From assembly GCA_007123695.1 (NCBI GenBank), contig SLGN01000397.1, positions 1-17,681 of the forward strand: DNA of 17,681 bases, read 5' to 3'. The notes under the pieces are model-generated. The model made no database searches and was not told where the DNA came from. It saw only the letters and a program-made list of their open reading frames with translations. Of the stretch, positions 7,802 to 15,600 are shown piece after piece (position 1 is the first letter of the stretch; each line of letters begins with the position of its first letter). The DNA comes from Verrucomicrobiales bacterium. GTDB taxonomy: Bacteria > Verrucomicrobiota > Verrucomicrobiia > Verrucomicrobiales > DEV007. Position numbers and translations under genes: made by a program.

Positions 7802-8378
7802 CGTAGGTGTGGCGCCGCCGCAAGCCGTCCATGCGGATGCGGTACTGGGTGCGGTGGGCGACGCGGGAGTAGAATAGCAGCAAAAAGGGCGAAAGGAGAG
7901 CAGAAAACAGGCTGGTCATCAGCATTTTCCACCCGAGTTCCGGGCGGACCTCGAGACCGCCCCGGTGGAAGGAGATGACGATGTATTCGACGGCGAGAAT
8001 GAAGGCGGTGCACACTCCGACCATGAGGACGGGCAACTCCCAGCGCCCGCGGCGGAACAGGGGTCGCAATCCCTGGATGAAGGTGCCGCCCAGAGCGAGG
8101 AGAAGGATGGTGAAGCCGAACGGAATCTCGGACTGCACGAGGAAGCCGAAGGAGGACTCTTCGGGGTAGATCGGCACGTGGTGCCGGGCGTCCCAGAGAA
8201 AGCCGGCGAGGAGCGCGAAAAGCAGCATGGTCGGCATGGGCACGGCGACGGCGGCGGAGAGGAAGACGGTGTGGACGAGGAGTAGGCGCGCCCCGTAGGC
8301 CCAGTCGGAGACGGGGACGAACTCCTGCAAGGCGAGGGCGAGGAACAGGATTGCGGCGACGGCGAAATGGAACCTCAT
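7785..8378 (-). CDS. mreD: rod shape-determining protein MreD
   Basis: The 197-residue integral membrane protein has about five or six hydrophobic segments (around residues 3-20, 28-46, 50-64, 88-106, 115-138 and 153-172) and a basic cytoplasmic C-terminus rich in Arg. Size, topology and position between mreC and the PBP2 gene identify it; MreD sequences are poorly conserved. It links MreC and the cytoplasmic MreB filament with the elongation synthases. The start overlaps the mreC stop as ATGA (8375-8378) and the 3' end overlaps mrdA by 17 nt, so the three should be translated from one mRNA in coupled fashion. AGAGG lies close upstream of the ATG. Confidence 0.9.
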   Translation of the reverse strand: MRFHFAVAAILFLALALQEFVPVSDWAYGARLLLVHTVFLSAAVAVPMPTMLLFALLAGFLWDARHHVPIYPEESSFGFLVQSEIPFGFTILLLALGGTFIQGLRPLFRRGRWELPVLMVGVCTAFILAVEYIVISFHRGGLEVRPELGWKMLMTSLFSALLSPFLLLFYSRVAHRTQYRIRMDGLRRRHTYDGDAL

Positions 8379-9343
8379 GGCCTCTGGATGGGGTTGGGCG
8401 GGAGGGCCTCGCCTTCGCCCGCATCGGATTCGCCTTGGTTTCGGGCGGGCTTCGGCGCGGATGCGTCGCCCTCGTCTGCACCCCCGGCAGGAACCGCCCG
8501 CGGCAGCGCGGCGGGCTCGTCGGCGGGATCCGGCGGCAGGATCACGAAGACATCGCGGAGATCGTCGAAGTTCAGGGCCGGGGCGACAGTGGCCTCGGCG
8601 TCGATCACTCCGGGGGTCAAGGTGAGAATTTCACCGAGCAGGAGCTTGGCGGGGAACAGCTCGCCCGCCCCGGAGCTGAAGACGCGGGTGCCGCCCGGCG
8701 CGACGGCGTCCTTGGAGAGGTAGCGCAGCTTGAGCTCGGGCTGGGTGCCGAGGGCGCCTCTCGGTCCGCTGAGGATGCCTTGCTCGGGCGAGTTTTCGAG
8801 CTTGGCGGAGACCTGGCATTTCTCGTCGGTAAGGAGCAGGACGACCGCCGAGCGAGGGCCGAGGACATCGCTGACCTTTCCCACGAGGGCGGCCTCGTCG
8901 CCCAGCGGCACGATCACGGGACTGTCCACGGCGACTCCGTCGTCGGAGCCCTTGTCGATGATCGCGGTGTTGTACCACTGGGCCGGCCTGCGGCTGATGA
9001 CGCGTGCCGGTGCGAGGCTCAGAGGAGACTTCTCAAGATACTGGAGGGCGCGGCGCAGCTCGTTGTTTTCGGAGAGCAGCTCGTCAAGCTGGACCACCTC
9101 GAGGCGGAGGCGGTCGCGCTCGAGTTCGGCCTCGGCGAGCCGCTCGCGGAGCTCTTCGTAGCTCGGGGGCGTGGTTCCTAGGTCGGCAACGGCGGACTCG
9201 ATGGCGCCAGATCCCTTGACGAGGGGCCGCAGCGCGACCATGGCGCCGCGCTGGATCTTCGCTACAGCCTCGGGCTGGAAGAGGGTGATCCAGATCAGCA
9301 CACCCACGAAGGCGACGAGAAAGACGGCGTTCACTCGGGTCAT
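8375..9343 (-). CDS. mreC: rod shape-determining protein MreC
   Basis: The 322-residue bitopic membrane protein has one N-terminal transmembrane helix (about 6-22). A coiled coil (about 61-104, repeated Glu/Leu/Arg heptads) follows, then the two beta-barrel domains (about 112-270) with the family signature around WYNTAIIDKGSDDGV. The tail (270-322) is rich in Pro, Ala, Glu and Gly and looks disordered. MreC forms the periplasmic scaffold that activates PBP2 in the elongation complex. It starts 51 nt after mreB and its stop overlaps the mreD start by 4 nt. No obvious Shine-Dalgarno sequence precedes the ATG. Confidence 0.94.
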   Translation of the reverse strand: MTRVNAVFLVAFVGVLIWITLFQPEAVAKIQRGAMVALRPLVKGSGAIESAVADLGTTPPSYEELRERLAEAELERDRLRLEVVQLDELLSENNELRRALQYLEKSPLSLAPARVISRRPAQWYNTAIIDKGSDDGVAVDSPVIVPLGDEAALVGKVSDVLGPRSAVVLLLTDEKCQVSAKLENSPEQGILSGPRGALGTQPELKLRYLSKDAVAPGGTRVFSSGAGELFPAKLLLGEILTLTPGVIDAEATVAPALNFDDLRDVFVILPPDPADEPAALPRAVPAGGADEGDASAPKPARNQGESDAGEGEALPPNPIQRP

Positions 9344-9394
9344 GGCGGTTGCTTCGGGGCTCGGGGCGCTTCTCCGGATCTCGTCGCAGTCGCG

Positions 9395-10426
9395 TCAGAA
9401 CCTGGCCGTGTGGGAGACTTTCTTGAGGAAGTCGAGTTCGTCAAGAAGTCTGCCGGTGCCCTCGGCCACGGCGCTGAGGGGATCTTCCGCCACATGGACG
9501 GGCAGGCCGGTCTCTTCGGAGACGAGTTGGTCCATGCCTTTGAGCAGGGCTCCGCCCCCCACGAGTACGATGCCGCGCTCGACGAGGTCGGCGGCGAGTT
9601 CGGGGGGACACCGCTCCAGAGTGGCGCGGATCCCCTCGACGATGGATTCGAGCGGGTCGAGGAGGGCCTCGCGGACCTCCGACGAGCCCAGCTTCACAGT
9701 ACGGGGAAGCCCCGAGACGAGGTCCCGCCCCTTCACCTCGAGAAAGATCTCCTCGGGCTGGGGAAAGGCCGAACCCATGCGGATCTTGACCTCCTCGGCG
9801 GTGCGGTCGCCGATGAGCAGATTGCGGGCGCGGCGCAGGTAAGAAACGATGGCTTCGTCGAGTTCGTCTCCGGCCACGCGGAGACTGCGAGCGTGGACGA
9901 TGCCGTAGAGGGAGATGATGGCGGTTTCCGTGGTGCCGCCGCCGATATCCACGAGCATGTTGGCGGCGGCCTCCTGCACCGGCAGGCCGGCCCCGATGGC
10001 GGCGGCCATCGACTCCTCGATGAGATGGACTTCGCGCGCCCCGGCGGCGGCGGCGGCCTCGTTGACGGCCCGCTTCTCCAGCTCGGTGATGCCCGAGGGC
10101 ACCGCCACGACGATGCGGGTGCGCGACCAGAGGCGGCGCGGCTGCACCTTGCGGACGAAATGCCGCAGCATCGCCTCGGTGACTTCGAAATCGGCGACGA
10201 CGCCGTCGCGCAGAGGACGCACCGCGACGATGTTCGCCGGCGTGCGCCCCAGCATGCGCCTCGCGTCCTCGCCCACGGCAAGCACTTGGTTGGTGCCCGA
10301 CTTCACCGCGACGACCGAGGGCTCGCGCAGCACGATGCCCTGGTCGCGCACGTAGACGAGGGTGTTGACCGTACCGAGGTCGATGCCGATGTCGCTGGAG
10401 AGCGCTCCGAGAAGTCTGCCAATCAT
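9395..10426 (-). CDS. mreB: rod shape-determining protein MreB (actin homologue)
   Basis: The 343-residue protein is a bacterial actin that assembles on the inner membrane and guides lateral wall synthesis. The ATP-binding motifs are intact: DIGIDLGTVNT (12-22), VDIGGGTTE (159-167) and GGGALLKG (290-297). The start at 10426 gives the normal MreB length with the nucleotide-binding phosphate-1 loop close to the N-terminus. An upstream in-frame ATG at 10486 would add 20 basic residues foreign to the family. There is no good Shine-Dalgarno sequence. It is the first gene of the mreBCD-mrdA-rng block and diverges from the YkgJ-type gene across an AT-rich spacer that holds an inverted repeat and a candidate promoter. 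Confidence 0.96.
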   Translation of the reverse strand: MIGRLLGALSSDIGIDLGTVNTLVYVRDQGIVLREPSVVAVKSGTNQVLAVGEDARRMLGRTPANIVAVRPLRDGVVADFEVTEAMLRHFVRKVQPRRLWSRTRIVVAVPSGITELEKRAVNEAAAAAGAREVHLIEESMAAAIGAGLPVQEAAANMLVDIGGGTTETAIISLYGIVHARSLRVAGDELDEAIVSYLRRARNLLIGDRTAEEVKIRMGSAFPQPEEIFLEVKGRDLVSGLPRTVKLGSSEVREALLDPLESIVEGIRATLERCPPELAADLVERGIVLVGGGALLKGMDQLVSEETGLPVHVAEDPLSAVAEGTGRLLDELDFLKKVSHTARF

Positions 10427-10511
10427 GCGGTCTGTGGCGGATGTGTTCTGGTCTGCGGCAAATCGACGCACCCGGCGTCGAACCATTCCATGGTTCCAAA
10501 TATTCTAACAA

Positions 10512-10538
10512 TCGTGAAATTTAACACAGATTTCACGA
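10512..10538. promoter_or_regulatory. perfect 9-bp inverted repeat, candidate operator
   Basis: TCGTGAAAT (10512-10520) and ATTTCACGA (10530-10538) are perfect reverse complements around a 9-nt spacer. Arm length and spacing suit a dimeric DNA-binding protein. The site lies between divergent mreB and the YkgJ-type gene and overlaps the candidate mreB promoter, so occupancy would block it. No T-run follows, so it does not look like a terminator. Confidence 0.5.
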
Positions 10539-10546
10539 GCTGCCAA
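10518..10546 (-). promoter_or_regulatory. candidate sigma-70 promoter of mreB
   Basis: On the minus strand TTGGCA (10541-10546) is separated by exactly 17 nt from TAAATT (10518-10523), five and four matches to the -35 and -10 consensus. An alternative -10, TAGAAT, lies at 10502-10507. The region is AT-rich compared with its surroundings and lies about 90 nt before the mreB ATG. An inverted repeat (10512-10538) covers the -10 and most of the spacer. Confidence 0.4.
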
Positions 10547-10608
10547 GTCCTTGCGCAATGCCGAGGAAAAGTCGTGTGCTCGGCGCCGATCCGGTCCATC
10601 TTCCCGCG

Positions 10609-11028
10609 ATGAGCGTCCACGATATGGAGGAGGGGGTTTGGTATGCCTGCCAGCGCTGCGGCAATTGCTGCCGCTGGCCCGGCGAGGTGCCCGTGTCGGA
10701 TGCCGAGATCGTCCGCATCGCCGCGCATCTGAAAATGTCCGAAGCGGATTTCATCGCCGAATACACCTGCGTGCGGAAAAACCGGACCGGGCTCACGCTG
10801 GTGTGGAAGCCCAACCACGAGTGCATCTTTCTCGACGGGATCGACTGCCGCATCCAGGCGGTGAAGCCCGACCAGTGCGCCGGTTTTCCCAACCGGTGGA
10901 ACTTTCCCGGCTGGAGGAAGGTCTGCGAGGCCCGGCCCGTGCCGCTCGCACACTCGGCATCCAAAAGGTCGGCGTCCGAGGCGACGACGCCCACGGCGGG
11001 TGGAAACGAAAAGGGCGCGGCAGTCTGA
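10609..11028 (+). CDS. YkgJ-family cysteine cluster protein
   Basis: The 139-residue protein has the family pattern CQRCGNCC (C14, C17, C20, C21) near the N-terminus, then ECIFLDGIDCRIQAVKPDQC (C72, C80, C90) followed by GFP. The conserved cysteines are thought to bind metal, possibly zinc or an Fe-S cluster; the molecular role of the family is unknown. Cytoplasmic, no membrane segment. After C106 the C-terminus is a low-complexity tail (Ser, Ala, Thr, Gly) of about 30 residues. Candidate starts are ATG at 10558, 10609 and 10624, none with a Shine-Dalgarno sequence. 10609 is chosen because codons before it lack the G/C third-position bias and family members begin close to the first cysteines. 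It diverges from mreB and converges on the HU gene. Confidence 0.85.
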   Translation: MSVHDMEEGVWYACQRCGNCCRWPGEVPVSDAEIVRIAAHLKMSEADFIAEYTCVRKNRTGLTLVWKPNHECIFLDGIDCRIQAVKPDQCAGFPNRWNFPGWRKVCEARPVPLAHSASKRSASEATTPTAGGNEKGAAV

Positions 11029-11040
11029 CCCGCCGCGCCC
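11003..11040 (-). terminator. intrinsic terminator of the HU gene
   Basis: GGGCGCGGC (11013-11021) and GCCGCGCCC (11032-11040) form a perfect 9-bp G+C stem with a 10-nt loop. On the minus strand the stem is followed at once by TTTTCGTTT, as expected for the transcript of the HU gene, which ends at 11067. On the plus strand the stem overlaps the stop codon of the YkgJ-type gene and is followed only by CTTGGTT, so it may also act weakly there. Confidence 0.7.
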
Positions 11041-11066
11041 CTTGGTTCGCCGTGAGGCTGGGGGGA

Positions 11067-11342
11067 TCAGAGCTTGGACTTGAGGGCCGTGGACGGCTTG
11101 AAGCCGATGGTCTTCGATGCCTTGATCTTGATCGACTCGCCAGTCTTGGGGTTGCGACCGGTGCGGGCCGCGCGCTTGCGCACCTCGAAGGTGCCGAAGC
11201 CGATGAGCTGGACGGTGCCGTCCTTCTTGACGCCCTTGGCGATGGATTCGAGGACGGCCTTCACGGCGTCTTCGGCGGCCTTCTTGGAGGTTTCGCCCCC
11301 GAGGGCCTTTTGCACTGCTTCGATAAGTTCTCCCTTGTTCAT
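11067..11342 (-). CDS. HU family DNA-binding protein
   Basis: The 91-residue protein aligns in full with HU/IHF family members. It starts MNKGELIEAVQKAL (dimerisation helices), has QLIGFGTFEVRKRAARTGRNPKTGE (the beta-ribbon arm with the family signature, about 45-69) and ends in KIKASKTIGFKPSTALKSKL. HU binds and bends DNA as a dimer and organises the nucleoid. The generic RNPKTGE arm favours HU over IHF. It is a single-gene unit: it converges on the YkgJ-type gene with a terminator between, and diverges from the carbonic anhydrase gene across 195 nt. The leader before the ATG contains a run of seven A; no good Shine-Dalgarno sequence is seen. Confidence 0.95.
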   Translation of the reverse strand: MNKGELIEAVQKALGGETSKKAAEDAVKAVLESIAKGVKKDGTVQLIGFGTFEVRKRAARTGRNPKTGESIKIKASKTIGFKPSTALKSKL

Positions 11343-11537
11343 CTCTGTTTTTTTGGTTTGACTCGCAAGGCGGATGGACTCGCCGCACGGATAGGAATCA
11401 ACTCGAAACCCCCGTGGATCAACGGTTCCCGCCTCTCTTCATCGATCAAATACCGGGAGAAAATTTATTTGGCAAGCTTAATTTCCTCAGTTTTTCCAAG
11501 GTTTTCCGCCTCCTTCGCTCCCCCGCTTCCTCCGAAA
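11343..11537. other. divergent intergenic region, HU / carbonic anhydrase
   Basis: This 195-nt spacer must hold promoters for both divergent genes. It has an AT-rich core at about 11441-11495 (including AAATTTATTT at 11461-11470 and TTAATTT near 11479). I found no -35/-10 pair good enough to assign. No open frame or strong hairpin is visible. Confidence 0.4.
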
Positions 11538-12110
11538 ATGAGCCCGCATCCCGTCTGCCCGCACCTTTTCCAGGACCCTGACATTCACCCAACAGCATGG
11601 ATCGCCCCCGGCGCCGCGGTAATGGGCGGGGTCGTCCTCGGACCTCTCTCGAGCGTTTGGTATCAATGTGTTCTGCGTGCCGACATCGAGCGGATCACCG
11701 TTGGCGAAGGCAGCAATCTTCAGGATGCGGTGGTCGTCCATCTCTCCAGCGACCGGGGCACCATCGTCGGCGACTACGCGACGGTAGGGCACCGTGCCAT
11801 ACTGCATGCCTGCGAGGTCGGAAACGAAGTCCTCGTCGGCATGGGGGCCATCGTGATGGACGGCGCGAAGATCGGCGACCGCTCCCTCGTCGCGGCCGGC
11901 TCCCTCGTCCCGAAGGGTCGCGAGATCCCCCCGGGCTCGCTCGTGATGGGCTCGCCCGCCAAGGTGGTGAGGCGCCTCGACGCCTCCGAACAGGGCGCCC
12001 TGCGGGGCTGGGCCGAAAAGTATGTGGAAGTGGCCCGGGCGCACCGCGCCAGATTCGGGCATGGCGCCGCCCCGGGACCGCTCGCCGGCATCGACCACTT
12101 TTCGGAATAA
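11538..12110 (+). CDS. gamma carbonic anhydrase-like hexapeptide-repeat protein
   Basis: The 190-residue protein shows left-handed beta-helix repeats with a small aliphatic residue every sixth position (for example IAPGAAVMGGVVLG and VGNEVLVGMGAIVMDGAKIG) and a C-terminal helix (about 148-172) that packs along the helix. The three zinc-ligand histidines of the gamma class are present: H68 (VVVHLS), H85 and H90 (GHRAILH), with the H-x4-H spacing of archaeal Cam. It belongs to the CaiE/PaaY/YrdA-like branch, a cytoplasmic trimer. Carbonic anhydrase activity is plausible, but many close relatives lack it in tests. The ATG at 11538 follows an AT-rich leader with no Shine-Dalgarno sequence. The short downstream gene on the same strand is 81 nt away. 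Confidence 0.92.
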   Translation: MSPHPVCPHLFQDPDIHPTAWIAPGAAVMGGVVLGPLSSVWYQCVLRADIERITVGEGSNLQDAVVVHLSSDRGTIVGDYATVGHRAILHACEVGNEVLVGMGAIVMDGAKIGDRSLVAAGSLVPKGREIPPGSLVMGSPAKVVRRLDASEQGALRGWAEKYVEVARAHRARFGHGAAPGPLAGIDHFSE

Positions 12111-12144
12111 AGATTGACCGATCTTGCTTCCACGGAGTAAGCAT

Positions 12145-12176
12145 AGGAGGATTTCCCGTCCGCCGCATCGGCGGGC
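12145..12176 (+). other. orphan AGGAGG followed by a hairpin
   Basis: AGGAGG (12145-12150) is a perfect Shine-Dalgarno sequence but has no ATG, GTG or TTG at normal distance. CCGCCG (12160-12165), loop CAT, CGGCGG (12169-12174) form a 6-bp stem, extendable by a wobble and a G-C pair to 12158-12176. The next ATG is at 12192, 41 nt from the AGGAGG. Confidence 0.35.
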
Positions 12177-12191
12177 CTTGCCCTACTCGAC

Positions 12192-12389
12192 ATGAAAGCG
12201 CCCCTTCCCGATCACCGATTCCCCTTTGGAGTCGGCTGCGCCGTCTTCGCCCTGGCCGGAGCGATGCTCCTGTTCTCCGGATGCGAGACCACCGACCACA
12301 CCAAGGACCTCAAGGTCTATCCCACTCCGGCGGAGAAGAACCGGCAGGCGCAAGAGCGTCTCGGGGACGTCGCAACCGAGCTGCGCTAG
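12192..12389 (+). CDS. small putative lipoprotein, 65 residues
   Basis: The peptide has a basic N-terminus, a hydrophobic segment (about 12-28) and then LLFSGC, a near-match to the lipobox with Cys at about residue 30. The rest (about 35 residues) is polar and charged (TTDHTKDLKVYPTPAEKNRQ). It would be exported, lipidated and held at a membrane facing the periplasm. Third codon positions are G/C-rich in the polar half, which supports a real gene. No family is recognised; small Verrucomicrobial lipoproteins of this type are common and uncharacterised. The ATG has no close Shine-Dalgarno sequence. It ends 91 nt before the histidine kinase on the same strand and could share its transcript. Confidence 0.6.
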   Translation: MKAPLPDHRFPFGVGCAVFALAGAMLLFSGCETTDHTKDLKVYPTPAEKNRQAQERLGDVATELR

Positions 12390-12480
12390 GCCCCTGGGGG
12401 CCCGGCCCGGCGGCCGCACCGATGGATCCGCCGGCGGGCAGCGCATCGCGGTCGTCCTGGCGCCCACCTCCCGAGGCCCC

Positions 12481-15400
12481 ATGCTGCTAGGGATCCAGGG
12501 CAGAGTCACCTTCCTCGTGATCGTGGCCACCTCGGCCTCGGCCCTGCTTGTCGCACGCATGCTCACGGCGCGGGCCACCGAGGTCCTGCGCGAGCACGAG
12601 ATCGTCGATCTCGGCGACGAGGCGATGCTGCGGGGTTGGGAGATTCTCGACCGCATCGACGGCCTGCGCGACAACCTCTACGCGATCGCCTACAGCGAGG
12701 AACTGGACAGCGCCGTCGCCGAAGGGCTTCCGGCAAAGGAATTGGAGCTGATCGCGCGTCGGCTCTGCCGCCGCAACTGGAGCGAGCATCTGCGCATCGA
12801 CCTGATCTCCTTCGACGACGGACCGCCCTCGGCGCGGCCTCTCGTCGAGCGAGCCACCGTCGAGGCGTCGGAACTTTGGATCCCCGATCCATGGTCCGTC
12901 GCCGAAGTGCTTCTCTCCCCCATCCAGAGGCTCGAGGTGCTGCACGAAATGGTGCCGGGCGGCTTTGCGCGACCCGAGCCTGTGATCTCGGGACTCGCCC
13001 GGCTCGGGGCGTGGCGCGAGGAGGACGAGGGTCCCGAGGTTTTCGTACGCATTGTCGCGAGCCTCCACTTTCCCGACTCGCCCCGGCATCTCTTCGCCCT
13101 GACCGACGCCAAGGGCCAACCCATCGTCCGGCCCGACGAGGCCGCGCCCGAAGACGGGGGCAACGACGCCGTCTTCCTCGAACTGGGCAGGGACCGCAGG
13201 CTGCTCTCCGCCCTCGAGCAGCGCCGCGCCGCCTCCGAGGATCCCGCCAACACCCGCGAAGAACAAAAGATCGAGCGCATCGTCCGGAGCGATTCCGTGC
13301 CCCTCGACGAACCCTTTTACTTCCAGGAGGGCAAGCCGGGGAAGAAGCTGGCCGAGGCCCTTTCCGCACTCAGCGAATCCCAGCTCGACGCCTTTCTCGA
13401 GGACATGCAGGCGCGACTGGGGCGGAGCGTCAGGATCGGCGGGATGCTTTCGGGAGTGCGCGAAATCCGCCTGCTCGGGCACAACCGCGCCGAACTCGTC
13501 GATGTGCGCGAGACCATCGTTGCGGAGCTCTCCGACCGCTTCGGCTCCGCCTACGACGACATCGCCTGGCGCAACATCGTCGTCTGCGGGGAGATCCACT
13601 CGTGGGCGGTTCGCTTCCTCGTCGAGGAGGGCGGGCACCGATCCGAGTATTTGCTGCACTACGCCGTTTTCGACGACGAACTCGCTTCGTCCATCGAATA
13701 CGAGATGCTGTCGCTGCAGTCGATCTCCCTGCTCGTCGCCGGCGGCTTCGGCCTGCTCGGCTTCTTTCTCGCGATGCGGTTCATCCGTCCGCTCAAGGAG
13801 ATGACGGTGACGGCCCAGCGCATCACCGAGAGCCCCCCCGAGACGCTGCTGCGCGAGCTGTCGGCCCTCGCGCAGCAGCTCGACCTGCGCCGCCGCGACG
13901 AAGTCGGCGAGATCGCGCGCGCCTCGAAGCGCCTCTTCGAGGAGCTCATCGCTTTCCAAGCCGAGCTCGAAGAGCGCGTCCACGACCGCACTCTCGAACT
14001 CCGCCGCACCAACCTCGAACTGGAGCAGGCCAACGAGAAGCTCAAGAGCATCAGCTACGAAAAGGATGCCTTCGTGGCCAAGGTCAGCCACGATTTGCGG
14101 CAGCCTCTCAACGCGATTTTCCTGCAAGTCGAGGCCCTCGGACTCTCGGACCTGGACGAGTCGCAGCGGAAGGATCTCCAGCGCATCCGCGACCACGCCG
14201 CCCGCGAGCTCAACCTCGTCAACGACATCCTCGAATACCAGAAGATCATCATGGGGGCGGAGTCCCTCGAGCGCGACACCATCGAGATCGAGTCCGTGCT
14301 CAAGGATCTGGCCGAGACCCACCGGAACGCCCTCGGCGGGCGCGACGTCGCCCTGCTCGTCGAAACCCCAGCCGACGTAGGCAGCTTCGTCGCCGACGAC
14401 CGCAGGCTGCGCCAGGTTCTCGGCAACCTGCTCGGCAATGCCTGCAAGTTCACCAAGGAAGGTTCCGTCTCCCTGGGGGCGCAGGCCCGCGAGATCGATG
14501 GAGAGGACTGGATCGAGTTCACCGTCAGCGACACCGGCCGCGGCATGTCCCCCGGGGAGCAGTCGCGAGCCTTCATCCCCTTCGTCTCGAACAAGAAGGA
14601 CAACGCCGGCGGAACCGGGCTCGGCCTCGCCATCTGCCGCGAGCTCGTCGGGCAGATGGGCGGCCGCATCGGCTTCGTCAGCGAACTCGGCAACGGCACG
14701 CAGTTCAGCGTGCTGCTGCCCCGGATCGCCCCCGCCGAGACCGGCGCGATTGCCGGCGCCGACGATTCTCTGCCGCAGGCTCCGCCCGGGACGGGCAAAG
14801 CGATCGGTATGGCCGAGGTGGAAGGCGGCGGCGCGACCGAGTGCGCCACCGTGCTCGTCATCGACGACGATCCCCGCGTCCGCGACTTCATCCGCCGAAT
14901 CCTCGAGCAGCAGGGGCATCGCGTCGTCGCCGCCGCCGACGGAGCCGAGGGCATCGAGCTAGCGGAGCGGCACCGGCCCGACGCCATCACCCTCGACGTC
15001 GTGATGCCGGGCGGGATGGACGGCTGGCAGGTACTGCGGCAGCTCAAGGAGTCGCCCGCGACCCAGTCCATCCCCGTCATCATGGTCTCGGTCATGGCCG
15101 AGGCGGGCAAGGGGCTCGCCCTCGAGGTCGAGGACTACCTCACCAAGCCGGTCGATGTCGAGCGGCTCGTGCGCAGCGTCCATCGGGCGACCCGCTCCCA
15201 GCACCGCCGCAATCTTCTCCTCGTCGACGACGATCCCGGTTCCCTCGGCGCCATGGTCCGGCTGCTCGAAGCGACCGGATGGTCCGCGACCACGGCCGCC
15301 GACGGCACAGAAGCCCTCGACGTGCTCGAGCGCACCCTGCCCGCCGCCGTCATCCTCGACCTCCTCATGCCCGGCATGGACGGCTTCGAGTTTCTCCGGC

Positions 15401-15585
15401 GGCTGCGGGCGGACCCGCGCTGGCGCTCCTTGCCCGTGATCGTCATGACGGGAAAGAACCCCGACGAGACCGAGCGCGCCTTTCTCCGCGACCGGGTCGC
15501 GGCGGTGCTGCAAAAGGGCAGCGCCGGCGGCTCCGAGCTACTTGCCGCCGTGACGGACCTCCTCCAGCGGGAAACGCGGACGTGA
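12481..15585 (+). CDS. hybrid sensor histidine kinase with two receiver domains
   Basis: The 1034-residue protein has a transmembrane helix (about 8-27), a large predicted periplasmic sensor region (about 30-405) that I cannot assign to a family, and a second helix (about 411-434). A HAMP-like linker (about 434-490) and a coiled coil (490-525) follow. HisKA has phospho-acceptor H537 (KVSHDLRQPLNAI). The HATPase domain has the N box (N653), DTGRGM (D684) and GGTGLGLAI. Receiver 1 (about 790-900) has acidic D795/D796, phospho-acceptor D839 and K889. Receiver 2 (about 911-1030) has D916/D917, phospho-acceptor D960, T990 and K1012. All catalytic residues are present. No DNA-binding output or Hpt domain is fused or adjacent, so the partner is elsewhere. 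The ATG is chosen because it directly precedes the first helix; GAGG lies 4 nt upstream. Confidence 0.94.
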   Translation: MLLGIQGRVTFLVIVATSASALLVARMLTARATEVLREHEIVDLGDEAMLRGWEILDRIDGLRDNLYAIAYSEELDSAVAEGLPAKELELIARRLCRRNWSEHLRIDLISFDDGPPSARPLVERATVEASELWIPDPWSVAEVLLSPIQRLEVLHEMVPGGFARPEPVISGLARLGAWREEDEGPEVFVRIVASLHFPDSPRHLFALTDAKGQPIVRPDEAAPEDGGNDAVFLELGRDRRLLSALEQRRAASEDPANTREEQKIERIVRSDSVPLDEPFYFQEGKPGKKLAEALSALSESQLDAFLEDMQARLGRSVRIGGMLSGVREIRLLGHNRAELVDVRETIVAELSDRFGSAYDDIAWRNIVVCGEIHSWAVRFLVEEGGHRSEYLLHYAVFDDELASSIEYEMLSLQSISLLVAGGFGLLGFFLAMRFIRPLKEMTVTAQRITESPPETLLRELSALAQQLDLRRRDEVGEIARASKRLFEELIAFQAELEERVHDRTLELRRTNLELEQANEKLKSISYEKDAFVAKVSHDLRQPLNAIFLQVEALGLSDLDESQRKDLQRIRDHAARELNLVNDILEYQKIIMGAESLERDTIEIESVLKDLAETHRNALGGRDVALLVETPADVGSFVADDRRLRQVLGNLLGNACKFTKEGSVSLGAQAREIDGEDWIEFTVSDTGRGMSPGEQSRAFIPFVSNKKDNAGGTGLGLAICRELVGQMGGRIGFVSELGNGTQFSVLLPRIAPAETGAIAGADDSLPQAPPGTGKAIGMAEVEGGGATECATVLVIDDDPRVRDFIRRILEQQGHRVVAAADGAEGIELAERHRPDAITLDVVMPGGMDGWQVLRQLKESPATQSIPVIMVSVMAEAGKGLALEVEDYLTKPVDVERLVRSVHRATRSQHRRNLLLVDDDPGSLGAMVRLLEATGWSATTAADGTEALDVLERTLPAAVILDLLMPGMDGFEFLRRLRADPRWRSLPVIVMTGKNPDETERAFLRDRVAAVLQKGSAGGSELLAAVTDLLQRETRT

Positions 15586-15600
15586 ACGCGGGCCGCCCGC

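Noticed and set aside
10427..10486. Upstream ATG giving a 20-residue longer MreB
   Set aside because: The extra residues are Arg-rich and unlike MreB N-termini. The start at 10426 gives the normal family length.
10551..11537. Plus-strand frame continuous with the carbonic anhydrase but starting at 10551
   Set aside because: The part before 11538 overlaps the YkgJ-type and HU genes in a wrong frame and is Arg-rich. The real start is the ATG at 11538, where the hexapeptide protein begins.
12389..12402. GGCCCC-TG-GGGGCC repeat as a terminator after the small lipoprotein gene
   Set aside because: The loop is too small unless the stem is shortened and no T-run follows, so termination is unlikely. 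The kinase gene downstream may be co-transcribed.
12487..14919. 810-codon minus-strand frame across the histidine kinase
   Set aside because: Antisense to a protein with intact kinase motifs; no recognisable domain and biased composition.
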